A stretch of 64,000 nt of DNA. It comes from Streptomyces fumigatiscleroticus. Its GTDB lineage: Bacteria; Actinomycetota; Actinomycetes; Streptomycetales; Streptomycetaceae. The DNA is taken from assembly GCF_014647975.1 (NCBI RefSeq), contig NZ_BMQF01000004.1, forward strand, positions 186,001 to 250,000, written 5' to 3'. The notes beneath the pieces were generated by a model, which saw nothing but the letters and a program-made list of their open reading frames with translations, had not been told where the DNA came from and made no database searches. Shown piece after piece: positions 45,350-54,890 of this stretch (position 1 is the first letter of the stretch; the number at the start of each line of letters is the position of its first letter). The position numbers and the translations under genes were made by a program.

Positions 45350-45373
45350 CATACAGTATTCGTCGACTGTATG
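45350..45373. promoter_or_regulatory. Candidate operator between the divergent oxalate operons
   Basis: The arms CATACAGT and ACTGTATG form a perfect 8-bp inverted repeat around an 8-nt AT-richer spacer, in an otherwise GC-rich region. It lies 121 nt before the sucC-like ATG and 131 nt before the decarboxylase ATG. The form suits a dimeric repressor such as a GntR-family protein. No regulator gene is adjacent. Confidence 0.6.
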
Positions 45374-45380
45374 CAATGTA

Positions 45381-45463
45381 CGGCAGACGCACCGCAGACG
45401 CACCGCAGACGCACCGCAGACGCACCGCAGACGCACCACAGACGTACCGCAGACCTACCGCAG
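45381..45463. repeat. 11-nt tandem repeat in the oxalate promoter region
   Basis: About seven and a half copies of CCGCAGACGCA, with slight changes in the last three, directly follow the candidate operator and end about 40 nt before the decarboxylase start. An 11-nt period is close to one helical turn, so copy number could alter promoter geometry or the 5' leader. Confidence 0.85.
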
Positions 45464-45503
45464 GAAGCGTTCCCACCCCCTACGAAGGGACAGGACTTTC
45501 GCC

Positions 45504-47198
45504 ATGCCTGACGACAGCCGCGACCAGAACGAGGAGCTCATCTCGGGTGGACACCTCGTCGCCAAGGCACTCAAAGCGGAAGGTGTGGAGGTCATCTACA
45601 CCTTGTGCGGCGGCCACATCATCGACATCTACGACGGCTGCGTCGACGAGGGCATCGAGGTCGTCGACGTCCGTCATGAGCAGGTCGCCGCCCATGCGGC
45701 CGACGGCTACGCGCGCATCACCGGCAAACCCGGCTGCGCGGTCGTCACCGCCGGCCCCGGCACCACCGACGCCGTCACCGGTGTCGCCAACGCCTTCCGC
45801 GCGGAGTCCCCGATGCTGCTGATCGGCGGCCAGGGCGCCCTCAGCCAGCACAGGATGGGCTCCCTCCAGGACCTGCCGCACGTCGACATGATGAACCCCA
45901 TCACCAAGTTCGCGGCGACCGTCCCGGACACGGCCCGGGCGGCGGACATGGTGTCGATGGCGTTCCGCGAGTGCTACCACGGCGCGCCCGGCCCCTCCTT
46001 CCTGGAGATCCCGCGCGATGTGCTGGACGCCAGGGTGCCGGTGGCCAGGGCGCGGGTGCCGAAGGCCGGTGCCTACCGCGCCTCGACCCGCTCGCCCGGC
46101 GACCCGGAGGCGATCGAGAAACTCGCCGACCTGCTGGTGCACGCCGAGAGGCCCGCCGTCCTGCTCGGCAGCCAGGTGTGGACGACCCGCGGCACCGAGG
46201 CCGCCGTCGAGCTGGTGCGCACGCTCGGCATCCCCGCCTACATGAACGGCGCCGGCCGCGGCACCCTGCCGCCCGGCGACCCCCACCACTTCCAGCTCTC
46301 GCGCCGGTACGCCTTCTCCAACGCCGATGTCATCGTGATCGTCGGCACGCCCTTCGACTTCCGCATGGGCTACGGCAAGCGGCTGTCGCCGGACGCGACC
46401 GTCGTGCAGATCGACCTCGACTACCGGACCGTCGGCAAGAACCGCGACATCGACCTCGGGATCGTCGGTGACGCCGGGATGGTCCTGAGGGCCGTGACCG
46501 AGGCCGCCTCCGGGCGCCTCAACGGGGGCGCGTCGAAGCGCAAGGAGTGGCTCGACGAGCTGCGCGCCGCCGAGCAGACGGCGATCGAGAAGCGGCTGCC
46601 GCAGCTGAGGTCCGACGCCTCGCCCATCCACCCGTACCGGCTGGTCAGCGAGATCAACGACTTCCTCACCGAGGACTCGATCTACATCGGGGACGGCGGC
46701 GACATCGTCACCTTCTCCGGGCAGGTCGTGCAGCCGAAGTCACCCGGGCACTGGATGGACCCGGGCCCCCTCGGCACACTCGGCGTCGGGATCCCCTTCG
46801 TGCTCGCGGCCAAGCAGGCGCGGCCCGACAAGGAGGTCGTGGCCCTCTTCGGCGACGGCGCGTTCTCCCTCACCGGCTGGGACTTCGAGACCCTCGTCCG
46901 CTACGACCTCCCCTTCGTCGGCATCGTCGGCAACAACTCCTCCATGAACCAGATCCGCTACGGCCAGGCCGCCAAGTACGGCAAGGAGCGCGAGCGGGTC
47001 GGCAACACCCTCGGCGACGTCCGCTACGACGCGTTCGCACGGATGCTGGGCGGCTACGGCGAGGAGGTCCGCGACCCCGCCGACATCGGCCCCGCGCTGC
47101 GCCGGGCCCGCGAGTCCGGCAAGCCGTCCCTGATCAACGTCTGGGTCGATCCCGACGCGTACGCCCCCGGAACCATGAACCAGACCATGTACAAGTGA
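45504..47198 (+). CDS. ThDP-dependent decarboxylase, probably oxalyl-CoA decarboxylase
   Basis: A 564-aa three-domain thiamine-diphosphate enzyme. The Glu of [15 protein letters not shown] activates the cofactor, the middle domain contains [16 protein letters not shown], and the C-terminal ThDP motif runs [12 protein letters not shown] to GNN. By sequence it sits in the acetolactate-synthase/oxalyl-CoA-decarboxylase group. The adjacent formyl-CoA transferase and oxalate-type carriers favour oxalyl-CoA to formyl-CoA plus CO2. ATG 45504 was taken because it follows AGGA at a normal distance; upstream in-frame sequence is the tandem repeat. It is first in an operon with frc and the acyl-CoA synthetase. 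Confidence 0.82.
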   Translation: MPDDSRDQNEELISGGHLVAKALKAEGVEVIYTLCGGHIIDIYDGCVDEGIEVVDVRHEQVAAHAADGYARITGKPGCAVVTAGPGTTDAVTGVANAFRAESPMLLIGGQGALSQHRMGSLQDLPHVDMMNPITKFAATVPDTARAADMVSMAFRECYHGAPGPSFLEIPRDVLDARVPVARARVPKAGAYRASTRSPGDPEAIEKLADLLVHAERPAVLLGSQVWTTRGTEAAVELVRTLGIPAYMNGAGRGTLPPGDPHHFQLSRRYAFSNADVIVIVGTPFDFRMGYGKRLSPDATVVQIDLDYRTVGKNRDIDLGIVGDAGMVLRAVTEAASGRLNGGASKRKEWLDELRAAEQTAIEKRLPQLRSDASPIHPYRLVSEINDFLTEDSIYIGDGGDIVTFSGQVVQPKSPGHWMDPGPLGTLGVGIPFVLAAKQARPDKEVVALFGDGAFSLTGWDFETLVRYDLPFVGIVGNNSSMNQIRYGQAAKYGKERERVGNTLGDVRYDAFARMLGGYGEEVRDPADIGPALRRARESGKPSLINVWVDPDAYAPGTMNQTMYK

Positions 47199-47208
47199 GG
47201 TGGCCCGT

Positions 47209-48450
47209 ATGACTGGTACGCCGACCAAGGCCCTCGACGGCATCCGCGTCCTGGACATGACGCACGTCCAGTCCGGACCCTCCGCGACCCAGCTGCTCGC
47301 CTGGCTCGGCGCGGACGTCGTCAAGCTGGAGGCGCCGACCGGGGACATCACCCGCAGGCAGCTGCGCGACCTCCCGGACGTCGACTCCCTCTACTTCACG
47401 ATGCTCAACTGCAACAAGCGCAGCATCACCCTCAACACCAAGACCGAGCGCGGCAAGGAACTGCTCACCGAGCTGATCCGGCGTTCCGACGTCATGGTCG
47501 AGAACTTCGGTCCGGGCGCGGTCGACCGGATGGGCTTCACCTGGGACCGCATCCGGGAGATCAATCCACGGATCGTCTATGCCTCCATCAAGGGGTTCGG
47601 CGAGGGCCCGTACACCGACTTCAAGGCGTACGAGGTCGTCGCGCAGGCCATGGGCGGGTCGATGGCGACCACCGGTTTCGAGGACGGGCCGCCGCTGGCG
47701 ACGGGGGCCCAGATCGGGGACTCGGGCACGGGCGTGCACGCCGTGGCGGGCATCCTCGCGGCGCTGTACCAGCGGGAGCGCACCGGGCGCGGGCAGCGGG
47801 TGAACGTGGCCATGCAGCACGCGGTGCTCAACCTCTGCCGGGTGAAGCTGCGCGACCAGCAGCGCCTGACCCATGGTCCACTCGCCGAATATCCCAACGA
47901 GGACTTCGGCGACGAGGTTCCCCGGTCCGGGAACGCGTCCGGCGGCGGCCAGCCGGGCTGGGCGGTCAAGTGCGCGCCGGGCGGACCGAACGACTACGTG
48001 TACGTCATCGTGCAGCCGGTCGGCTGGCGGCCGATCACCGAGCTGATGGGCCGGCCCGAGCTGGCCGACGACCCGGAGTGGGCGACCCCCGAGGCACGGC
48101 TGCCGAAGCTGAACAAGATGTTCCAGCTGATCGAGGAGTGGTCCTCCACACTGCCCAAGTGGGAGGTGCTGGAGCGGCTCAACGCGCACAACATCCCGTG
48201 CGGGCCGATCCTGTCCACCAAGGAGATCATCGAGGACCGGTCGCTGGCCGCCAACGAGATGGTCGTACGCGTACCCCACCCGGAGCGGGGCGAGTTCGTG
48301 ACCGTCGGCAGCCCGCTCAAGCTCTCCGACTCCCCCGTCGAGGTGACCAGTTCGCCGCTGCTCGGCGAGCACAACGAAGAGGTGTTCGTCGGCGAGCTGG
48401 GCCTCGATGACGAGGAGCTGCGCCTGCTCGAGTCGGACGGGGTGATCTGA
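47209..48450 (+). CDS. frc: Formyl-CoA:oxalate CoA-transferase (class III CoA transferase)
   Basis: A 413-aa class III (CaiB/BaiF) CoA transferase. It has the start [32 protein letters not shown] and the catalytic Asp in [10 protein letters not shown], where Frc has its Asp. The [20 protein letters not shown] stretch is characteristic of Frc rather than of carnitine-type relatives. It moves CoA from formyl-CoA to oxalate. ATG 47209 has GAGG upstream; GTG 47200 is three codons earlier. It follows the decarboxylase by 10 nt. Confidence 0.9.
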   Translation: MTGTPTKALDGIRVLDMTHVQSGPSATQLLAWLGADVVKLEAPTGDITRRQLRDLPDVDSLYFTMLNCNKRSITLNTKTERGKELLTELIRRSDVMVENFGPGAVDRMGFTWDRIREINPRIVYASIKGFGEGPYTDFKAYEVVAQAMGGSMATTGFEDGPPLATGAQIGDSGTGVHAVAGILAALYQRERTGRGQRVNVAMQHAVLNLCRVKLRDQQRLTHGPLAEYPNEDFGDEVPRSGNASGGGQPGWAVKCAPGGPNDYVYVIVQPVGWRPITELMGRPELADDPEWATPEARLPKLNKMFQLIEEWSSTLPKWEVLERLNAHNIPCGPILSTKEIIEDRSLAANEMVVRVPHPERGEFVTVGSPLKLSDSPVEVTSSPLLGEHNEEVFVGELGLDDEELRLLESDGVI

Positions 48451-48451
48451 G

Positions 48452-50602
48452 GTGTCGGCGCAGGACCGGGTGGAGCGGGTACGGGCGCTCCTGGACTCCG
48501 TACGGGCCGAGGGCCGGACCGCGCTCACCGCGCCCGAGGGCAAGGTGATCGCCGACGCGTACGGGATCGCCGTACCCGGCGAGGAGCTGGCGGTGGATGT
48601 CGAGGAGGCCGTGGCCGCGGCGGCGCGGTTCGGCGGGCCAGTGGTGATGAAGATCGTCTCGCCGGACATCCTGCACAAGACCGAGGCCGGCGGCGTGGTC
48701 GTCGGCGTGCGGGGCGCGGCGGAGGTGCGGGCGGCGTTCTGCCGGATCGTCGAGAACGCGCGCGCGTACAACGCCGGGGCGCGGATCGAGGGCGTGCAGG
48801 TGCAGGAGCTGCTGCCCGAGGGGCAGGAGGTCATCGTCGGCGCGGTGACCGACCCGACGTTCGGGAAGGTGGTGGCCTTCGGGCTCGGCGGGGTGCTGGT
48901 GGAGGTCCTGAAGGACGTCACGTTCCGGCTGGCGCCGGTGGACGCGGACGAGGCGCTGTCGATGCTGGACTCGATCCGGGCGGCGGAGATCCTGCGCGGG
49001 GTGCGCGGGCGGGTCGCGGTGGACCGGTGGGCGGTCGCCGAGCAGATCCGCCGGGTATCCCGGCTGGTGGCCGACTTCCCGGAGATCGCCGAGGTGGACC
49101 TCAACCCGGTGATCGCCACCGCGGAGGGGGCGGTGGCGGCGGACATCCGGGTGATCCTCGCCGAACGGCAGCCGCCGCCCCGCCGCACGTACACGCGCGA
49201 GGAGATCCTCACCTCGATGCGCCGCCTGATGCAGCCGTCGTCGGTGGCCGTGATCGGTGCCTCCAACGAACCGGGCAAGATCGGCAACTCGGTGATGCGC
49301 AACCTCGTCGACGGCGGGTTCTCCGGGGAGATCCACCCGGTGAACCCCAAGGCCGATGACATCCTGGGCCGCAAGGCGTACAAGAGTGTCACCGACGTTC
49401 CCGGCGAGGTGGACGTGGCGGTCTTCGCGATCCCCGCCAGGTTCGTGGCATCGGCGCTCGAGGAGGTGGGACGCAAGAGGATCCCCAACGCCGTGCTGAT
49501 CCCCTCCGGTTTCGCGGAGACCGGCGAGCACGCGCTCCAGGAGGAGATCGTGCGGATCGCCGAGCGGCACGGCATCCGGCTGCTCGGCCCGAACATCTAC
49601 GGCTACTACTCGACGTGGCAGGACCTGTGCGCCACCTTCTGCACGCCCTACGACGTCAAGGGCGGCGTGGCGCTGACCTCGCAGTCCGGCGGCATCGGCA
49701 TGGCGATCCTCGGCTTCGCCCGGACCACGAAGACGGGTGTGTCGGCGATCGTCGGCCTCGGCAACAAGTCGGACCTGGACGAGGACGACCTGCTCACCTG
49801 GTTCGGTGAGGACCCGCACACCGAGTGCATCGCGATGCACCTGGAGGACCTCAAGGACGGGCGGGCCTTCGTGCGCGCCGCGCGGGAGACCGTTCCGAAG
49901 AAGCCGGTGGTGGTCCTCAAGGCGGGCCGAACGGCGGCGGGCGCCAGAGCGGCCGGTTCGCACACCGGGGCACTGGCCGGGGACGACGCCGTGTACGACG
50001 ACATCCTGAGGCAGGCCGGTGTCATCCGGGCCCCCGGCCTGAACGACATGCTGGAGTACGCGCGCGCGTTGCCGGTGCTTCCCACCCCGCGGGGCGACAA
50101 CGTCGTCATCATCACGGGTGCGGGCGGCAGCGGTGTGCTGCTGTCCGACGCGGTGACCGACAACGGCCTGACCCTGATGGAGATACCGCCCGACCTGGAC
50201 GCGTCGTTCCGGGAGTTCATCCCGCCCTTCGGGGCCGCGGGCAACCCGGTGGACATCACCGGGGGCGAGCCTCCGTCGACGTACGAGGCGACGATCCGGC
50301 TCGGCTTGGAGGACCCGCGCATCCACGCGCTCGTCCTCGGCTACTGGCACACCATCGTCACTCCCCCCATGGTGTTCGCCGAACTCACCGCGCGCGTGGT
50401 GGCCGAGTTCCGCGAGCGCGGCATCGAGAAGCCGGTCGTCGCGTCGCTCGCGGGCGACGTCGAGGTCGAACAGGCCTGCCAGTACCTGTACGAGCGGGGG
50501 GTCGTGGCCTACCCGTACACGACCGAGAAGCCGGTGGCCGTGCTGGGCGCCAAGTACCGCTGGGCGCGGGCCGCGGGGCTGCTGCGGGACGGTGGTTCAT
50601 GA
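48452..50602 (+). CDS. Single-chain NDP-forming acyl-CoA synthetase, ATP-grasp domain first
   Basis: A 716-aa protein that joins both halves of an ADP-forming acyl-CoA synthetase. The ATP-grasp (beta-like) part comes first (about 15-235: VVMKIVSPDILHKTEAGGVV). The CoA-binding (alpha-like) part follows (about 255-500: SSVAVIGASNEPGKIGNSVM, ALTSQSGGIGMAI), then a ligase segment with AGSHTGALAGDDAVYDDI. Many fused relatives have the alpha part first, so this is the permuted order. It may recycle formate or oxalate into CoA esters for the Frc/decarboxylase cycle. GTG 48452 starts 1 nt after the frc stop. Confidence 0.8.
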   Translation: MSAQDRVERVRALLDSVRAEGRTALTAPEGKVIADAYGIAVPGEELAVDVEEAVAAAARFGGPVVMKIVSPDILHKTEAGGVVVGVRGAAEVRAAFCRIVENARAYNAGARIEGVQVQELLPEGQEVIVGAVTDPTFGKVVAFGLGGVLVEVLKDVTFRLAPVDADEALSMLDSIRAAEILRGVRGRVAVDRWAVAEQIRRVSRLVADFPEIAEVDLNPVIATAEGAVAADIRVILAERQPPPRRTYTREEILTSMRRLMQPSSVAVIGASNEPGKIGNSVMRNLVDGGFSGEIHPVNPKADDILGRKAYKSVTDVPGEVDVAVFAIPARFVASALEEVGRKRIPNAVLIPSGFAETGEHALQEEIVRIAERHGIRLLGPNIYGYYSTWQDLCATFCTPYDVKGGVALTSQSGGIGMAILGFARTTKTGVSAIVGLGNKSDLDEDDLLTWFGEDPHTECIAMHLEDLKDGRAFVRAARETVPKKPVVVLKAGRTAAGARAAGSHTGALAGDDAVYDDILRQAGVIRAPGLNDMLEYARALPVLPTPRGDNVVIITGAGGSGVLLSDAVTDNGLTLMEIPPDLDASFREFIPPFGAAGNPVDITGGEPPSTYEATIRLGLEDPRIHALVLGYWHTIVTPPMVFAELTARVVAEFRERGIEKPVVASLAGDVEVEQACQYLYERGVVAYPYTTEKPVAVLGAKYRWARAAGLLRDGGS

Positions 50603-50613
50603 GCTGAGTGAGC

Positions 50614-50648
50614 ACGGGGCCGGCCGACGGTGCGCGTCGGCCGGCCCC
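50614..50648 (+). terminator. Hairpin terminator after the acyl-CoA synthetase
   Basis: A 14-bp perfect stem (CGGGGCCGGCCGAC and complement) with a 7-nt loop starts 11 nt after the stop. It separates the enzyme operon from the carrier genes, although partial read-through is possible. Confidence 0.8.
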
Positions 50649-50724
50649 GGAACCCGGGCGCGCACGAAAGGCGATGGACAGGGGGCGCTGGCCAGAACTT
50701 TCGACGCAAGGGGTGCTGAGCGAC

Positions 50725-52113
50725 ATGACAACCACCGACTACTCGACAGCCGTCGCCCACAGGGAGGTGACGGACCGCAACGGCCGCGTGTACCGGATCG
50801 GCGAGTCCGACGTCGACATCATGGGCCGCCGGCGCATGTGGATGGTCGTCCTGCCCTGGGTGGGCATGATGGGCATCAGTTCCGCCGAGTACGCGTTCAC
50901 GTCGGCAAAGGACACGCTCCACGACGCGCACCTGTGGAGCGGCGGGCACATCTTCTGGCTGATGGGCGTCTGGGTGTTCTTCCAGGCGGCCGTGGCCTTC
51001 CCGGCCGGACAGCTGCGGGAGAGCGGCAGGCTGCCCGCCCGTACGGCGATGCTGATCGGCGCGGTCGGCACGCTGCTGGGCTATCTGTCCCTGGCCTGCG
51101 CGCCGCATGTGACCGTCGCCTGTCTCGGCTTCGGCATGTGCAGCGGCACAGGAGCCGGCCTCGTCTACGCGACCTGCGTCAACATGGTCGGCAAGTGGTA
51201 CCCGGAGCGCAAGGGCGGCAAGACGGGCTTCGTCAACGGCGGCTTCGCCTACGGTTCCGTGCCGTTCGTCTTCCTGCTCACCTCGTACATGGACCTGGGC
51301 AACTACCAGACGGTGCTCGTCTGTGTGGGCGTCGGTCTGTGCCTGGTCGTGGCCGCGGCCGGCTGGTTCTTCAAGGACCCGCCGAAGAACTGGTGGCCCG
51401 CGCACGTCGACCCGCTCAGGCGGACCGACGACCCGAAGGTCCGCCGGGCACTGGAGAAGAACCCGCCCGCCGTCAAGCAGTACACCCCCGAGGAGGCCGC
51501 CCGGACACCCGTTCTGTGGATGATGTGGTTCTGTCTGCTGTGCACGGCCGGCATCAACATCTTCGGTATCGCCTTCCAGGTGCCGTTCGGCAAGGACATG
51601 GGCTTCGCGGGCGGGATCGTGGCCACGGCGATGTCCCTCAAGGCGATCGTCAACGGCACCGGCCGCGGAGTCATCGGCTGGATCTCCGACCGCTACGGAC
51701 GGCGCAACACCCTGATCATCGTCTGCATCGTGCTGGGCACCGCCCAGTTCGGCGTGCTGGTCTCCGGCCAGATGGGCAGCATGCCGTTCTTCCTGTTCTG
51801 CTCCATGGTCTCCGGTTTCGGCGGCGGGGCGATCTTCCCGCTGTTCGCGGCCATGACGGCGGACTACTTCGGCGAGAACAACAACGCCACCAACTACGGC
51901 CTGGTCTACAGCTCGAAGCTGATCTCCGGGCTCGTCGGCTCCGGCATGGGCGCCGTGGCCGTCGGCGCCTGGGACTACGAGGGCGCGTTCGTGCTCGCGG
52001 GCTCCATCGGGCTGGCCTCGGCCGTACTGGCGCTCTTCCTGAAGTCCCCGGGCAGGCCGAAGGCCCGGCGGATCGTTCCCAACCCGCACCCGCTCGGTGA
52101 GGAGATCGCTTGA
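50725..52113 (+). CDS. MFS transporter of the oxalate:formate antiporter type, first copy
   Basis: A 462-aa carrier with about twelve membrane segments. It has a cytoplasmic start (REVTDRNGRVYRIGESD), the MFS loop GRGVIGWISDRYGRRNTL, and FFLFCSMVSGFGGGAIFPLF with DYFGENNNATNYGLVYSSKL, a hallmark of the OFA branch. Expected to exchange oxalate for formate or to import a related acid. ATG 50725 is chosen because an earlier in-frame codon would lie within the terminator hairpin. Confidence 0.87.
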   Translation: MTTTDYSTAVAHREVTDRNGRVYRIGESDVDIMGRRRMWMVVLPWVGMMGISSAEYAFTSAKDTLHDAHLWSGGHIFWLMGVWVFFQAAVAFPAGQLRESGRLPARTAMLIGAVGTLLGYLSLACAPHVTVACLGFGMCSGTGAGLVYATCVNMVGKWYPERKGGKTGFVNGGFAYGSVPFVFLLTSYMDLGNYQTVLVCVGVGLCLVVAAAGWFFKDPPKNWWPAHVDPLRRTDDPKVRRALEKNPPAVKQYTPEEAARTPVLWMMWFCLLCTAGINIFGIAFQVPFGKDMGFAGGIVATAMSLKAIVNGTGRGVIGWISDRYGRRNTLIIVCIVLGTAQFGVLVSGQMGSMPFFLFCSMVSGFGGGAIFPLFAAMTADYFGENNNATNYGLVYSSKLISGLVGSGMGAVAVGAWDYEGAFVLAGSIGLASAVLALFLKSPGRPKARRIVPNPHPLGEEIA

Positions 52114-52114
52114 C

Positions 52115-53506
52115 ATGACGGCGGAACCCATCGAAGCCGGCAGCTCGCCGGCGGACCCCGACGCCACGCACCGTCCCTACAGAGAAGTGACCGACGCACA
52201 CGGCCGTGTCTACCGCGTCGGCGAGAGCGACCGGGACATTCTCGGTCACTCGCGCAAGCTCATGGTGTATTTACCGTGGATCGCCATGATGGCCATCAGC
52301 GTCTTCGAGTACGCCTACGGCTCCGCCGAGGACACCCTGTCGCACGCGCACGGCTGGACGCAGTCCAACACCTTCTGGATCCTCAGCGTCTGGGTGTTCT
52401 TCCAGGCGGGCATCGCCTTCCCGGCGGGCTGGCTGCGGGAGAAGGGCATCCTGACCGCCCGTAAGGCGATGTACATCGGATCGGGCATGTGCCTGCTCGG
52501 CTTCCTGGCCCTGTCGCACCTGAACAATGTGCTGCTGGCGATCCTCGGCTTCGGCGTGGTCGGCGGCATCGGCGCCGGCCTGGTGTACGCCACCTGCATC
52601 AACATGGTCGGCAAGTGGTTCCCGGAGCGCAGGGGCGCGCGGACCGGCTTCGTCAACGGCGGCTTCGCGTACGGGTCCCTGCCGTTCATCTTCATCTTCA
52701 ACTACGGCTTCGACACCGCGAACTACCACCGTGTGCTGGACCTGATCGGCTGCTACGTGATGATCGTGGTGCTGGCCTCCGCGTTCTTCTTCAAGGACCC
52801 GCCGAAGAACTGGTGGCCCGCACACGTCGACCCGCTGACCCACGCGGGCGGCCACGAGAACGCGGGCCTCGCCAAGAATCCCCCGGCGGTCCGGCAGTAC
52901 ACACCCAAGGAGGCCATCAGAACGGGCATGCTGCCCCTGATGTGGATCTCCGTCGTGATGACCGCCGGTGTGTCGATCTTCGGGATCTCCTTCCAGGTCG
53001 ACTTCGCCAAGGAGGTGGGCTTCGGCCCGCTGGTCGCGGCGTCCTCCATGGGGGTCATGGCGGTCATCAACGGCATCGGCCGCGGCGTGGTGGGCTGGCT
53101 GTCCGACCGGTGGGGCCGCAAGCCGACCCTGGTGTTCGTCATCGTCGTGCTGGGCGTCGCCCAGTTCGGCGTCATCTGGGCGGGCGACCTGAGGAGCGAG
53201 TGGCTGTTCCTGGTGTTCGCGTTCCTGTCCGGTTTCGGCGGCGGCGCGTTCTACCCGCTGTTCGCGGCGCTCACCCCGGACTACTTCGGGGAGAACTACA
53301 ACGCCACCAACTACGGGCTGGTGTACAGCGGCAAGCTGATCAGCGGCCTGTTCGGCGGCGGCCTCGGCTCCATGGTGGTCGCGGCCTGGGGCTACGACGG
53401 CGCCTATGCGCTGGCCGGCGGCGTGTCCATGGTGGCGGCGGCCATCGCGCTGCTGCTGCGGCAGCCGGGGTACGGCAAGGGCACCGTGCCGCGGCGCGCC
53501 GCCTGA
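52115..53506 (+). CDS. MFS transporter of the oxalate:formate antiporter type, second copy
   Basis: A 463-aa paralogue of the preceding carrier with the same layout: REVTDAHGRVYRVGESDRDI, GRGVVGWLSDRWGRKPTL, and DYFGENYNATNYGLVYSGKL. ATG 52115 lies 1 nt after the first carrier's stop and follows GAGGAG. Two closely similar carriers in tandem suggest a duplication, possibly with different substrates or directions. It ends the locus at a strong palindrome. Confidence 0.87.
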   Translation: MTAEPIEAGSSPADPDATHRPYREVTDAHGRVYRVGESDRDILGHSRKLMVYLPWIAMMAISVFEYAYGSAEDTLSHAHGWTQSNTFWILSVWVFFQAGIAFPAGWLREKGILTARKAMYIGSGMCLLGFLALSHLNNVLLAILGFGVVGGIGAGLVYATCINMVGKWFPERRGARTGFVNGGFAYGSLPFIFIFNYGFDTANYHRVLDLIGCYVMIVVLASAFFFKDPPKNWWPAHVDPLTHAGGHENAGLAKNPPAVRQYTPKEAIRTGMLPLMWISVVMTAGVSIFGISFQVDFAKEVGFGPLVAASSMGVMAVINGIGRGVVGWLSDRWGRKPTLVFVIVVLGVAQFGVIWAGDLRSEWLFLVFAFLSGFGGGAFYPLFAALTPDYFGENYNATNYGLVYSGKLISGLFGGGLGSMVVAAWGYDGAYALAGGVSMVAAAIALLLRQPGYGKGTVPRRAA

Positions 53507-53515
53507 CGGGGCCGC

Positions 53516-53571
53516 GGACGCGCGCCGGGCGGCCCTCCCACGCGCGTGGGAGGGCCGCCCGGCGCGCGTCC
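53516..53571. terminator. 56-nt perfect palindrome serving as bidirectional terminator
   Basis: The two 28-nt halves are exact reverse complements, centred on ACGCGCGT, with no unpaired spacer in the DNA. It lies between convergent genes, 9 nt after the carrier stop and 3 nt before the next stop. Confidence 0.9.
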
Positions 53572-53574
53572 GGG

Positions 53575-54753
53575 TCAGCGGCCTTTCCGGCGCAGGGCCG
53601 CGAGGTTGTCGTAACCGATCTTCGCGTGGTTCAGGGACTGCCCCGGATCGGTGGAGCTGGGGGCGTTGTCCTGCTCGACCATCGGGTTGTGGTAGTTCCG
53701 CTCGCCGACGCGCGAGAAGAAGGTCCGGTAGTCGATGACGCCGGTCCCGAAGGGCACCATGTCGTAGCCCTGGCCGTTGGTGGTGTCGACGACGCCGTCC
53801 TTGGCGTGGAACAGCGGGTAGCGCTTGTTGTTGCGGGCGACCAGCGCCGCCGGGTCGAAGACCTTCTCCCGGACGGAGCCGTCGTGGGCCGTGTAGGCGG
53901 GGAACTTGTACTGGGCCACATGCGCCCAGAAGATGTCCATCTCCAGCCAGACGGACCTGGGGTCGGTGACCTTCAGGAAGTACTCCAGCTTGCGGATGCC
54001 GGAGCTGCGGGTGGGCCGGCCCTGCTCGTCCAGCGGGCCGCCATCGAGCAGGAAGCCGTACGCCGCGTCGTGGTTGTGGGTGTACAGCTTGATGCCCTCG
54101 CGGCGGGCGAGCGCGCCGAGTGTGTTCCACTTGTCGGCCGCGATGTCCCAGTCGGCCCGGTAGGCACTGCCGGTGGGGTCGCCGCCGGTGCCCATGTGCT
54201 CCATGCCGAGGATGTTGGCGATCTCCAGGTGCTTCTTGAAGGTGTCCAGGTCGGCCGTGGTCAGCGGCCAGGAGGACGGGATGAAGCCGTGGTTGCCCTG
54301 CGCGCGCAGTCCGTAGTCGTCGAGCCAGGAGCGCAGCAGCCTCGCACCCTGGACGGACTCCAGGTTCGCGCCGCCCGGCGCGTTGGCGTGCTGGCCGTAG
54401 CCGGCGAACTCCACCTGCCGGTAGCCGAAGCGCGAGAGCTGTCCGAAGACTTCCCGGAAGCCGGAGGGCTGGTCCGTGCTCAGTGGGTCGCGGCCCGTCG
54501 CGTCACGGACGGTGTAGAGGATGATGCCGCGTTTGTCCGGCGGGACGAGGACGTCGCCGCCGTGGTCGTGGTCGTGGTCACGGCCGTGGCCCTGGCCCCG
54601 GTCCCCCGCCAGGGCGGGCGGGGCGCCGAGGACGGGCGCGGCGATCGCCGCGCCCGCCACCGCGGTGCAGGTGCTGAGGAAACGGCGGCGGTCGACCCCG
54701 AGGGCACGGCGCAGGGCGTCGCCGGTTCCGGATTCTTCGTTGAAGACGGTCAC
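53575..54753 (-). CDS. Tat-exported TIM-barrel protein (sugar phosphate isomerase/epimerase-like)
   Basis: A 392-aa protein with a twin-arginine signal (DRRRFLSTCTAVAGAAIAAP, cut probably after ALA near residue 49) and a His/Asp-rich stretch after it (GHGRDHDHDHGG). The mature part is a xylose-isomerase-like TIM barrel: GFREVFGQLSRFGYRQVEFAG, YTHNHDAAYGF, VWLEMDIFWA and FHAKDG supply the metal-binding Glu, Asp and His. It probably acts on a sugar outside the cytoplasm. GTG 54753 has GGAAGAGAG upstream. It follows the EboF-like gene by 137 nt on the same strand. Confidence 0.85.
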   Translation of the reverse strand: MTVFNEESGTGDALRRALGVDRRRFLSTCTAVAGAAIAAPVLGAPPALAGDRGQGHGRDHDHDHGGDVLVPPDKRGIILYTVRDATGRDPLSTDQPSGFREVFGQLSRFGYRQVEFAGYGQHANAPGGANLESVQGARLLRSWLDDYGLRAQGNHGFIPSSWPLTTADLDTFKKHLEIANILGMEHMGTGGDPTGSAYRADWDIAADKWNTLGALARREGIKLYTHNHDAAYGFLLDGGPLDEQGRPTRSSGIRKLEYFLKVTDPRSVWLEMDIFWAHVAQYKFPAYTAHDGSVREKVFDPAALVARNNKRYPLFHAKDGVVDTTNGQGYDMVPFGTGVIDYRTFFSRVGERNYHNPMVEQDNAPSSTDPGQSLNHAKIGYDNLAALRRKGR

Positions 54754-54890
54754 GGTCTCTCTCTTCCAGGTCGGTGTCGAGCGGTGGCGGGTAGGTGGCG
54801 GGCGCTGGAGAAAGTGCTGGTCACAGGCGCGTCGGCGGGATTGTCAGTGGCGCGTGCTTCACTGTCCGTAGTCGATCCGGCCGTCTCGTC

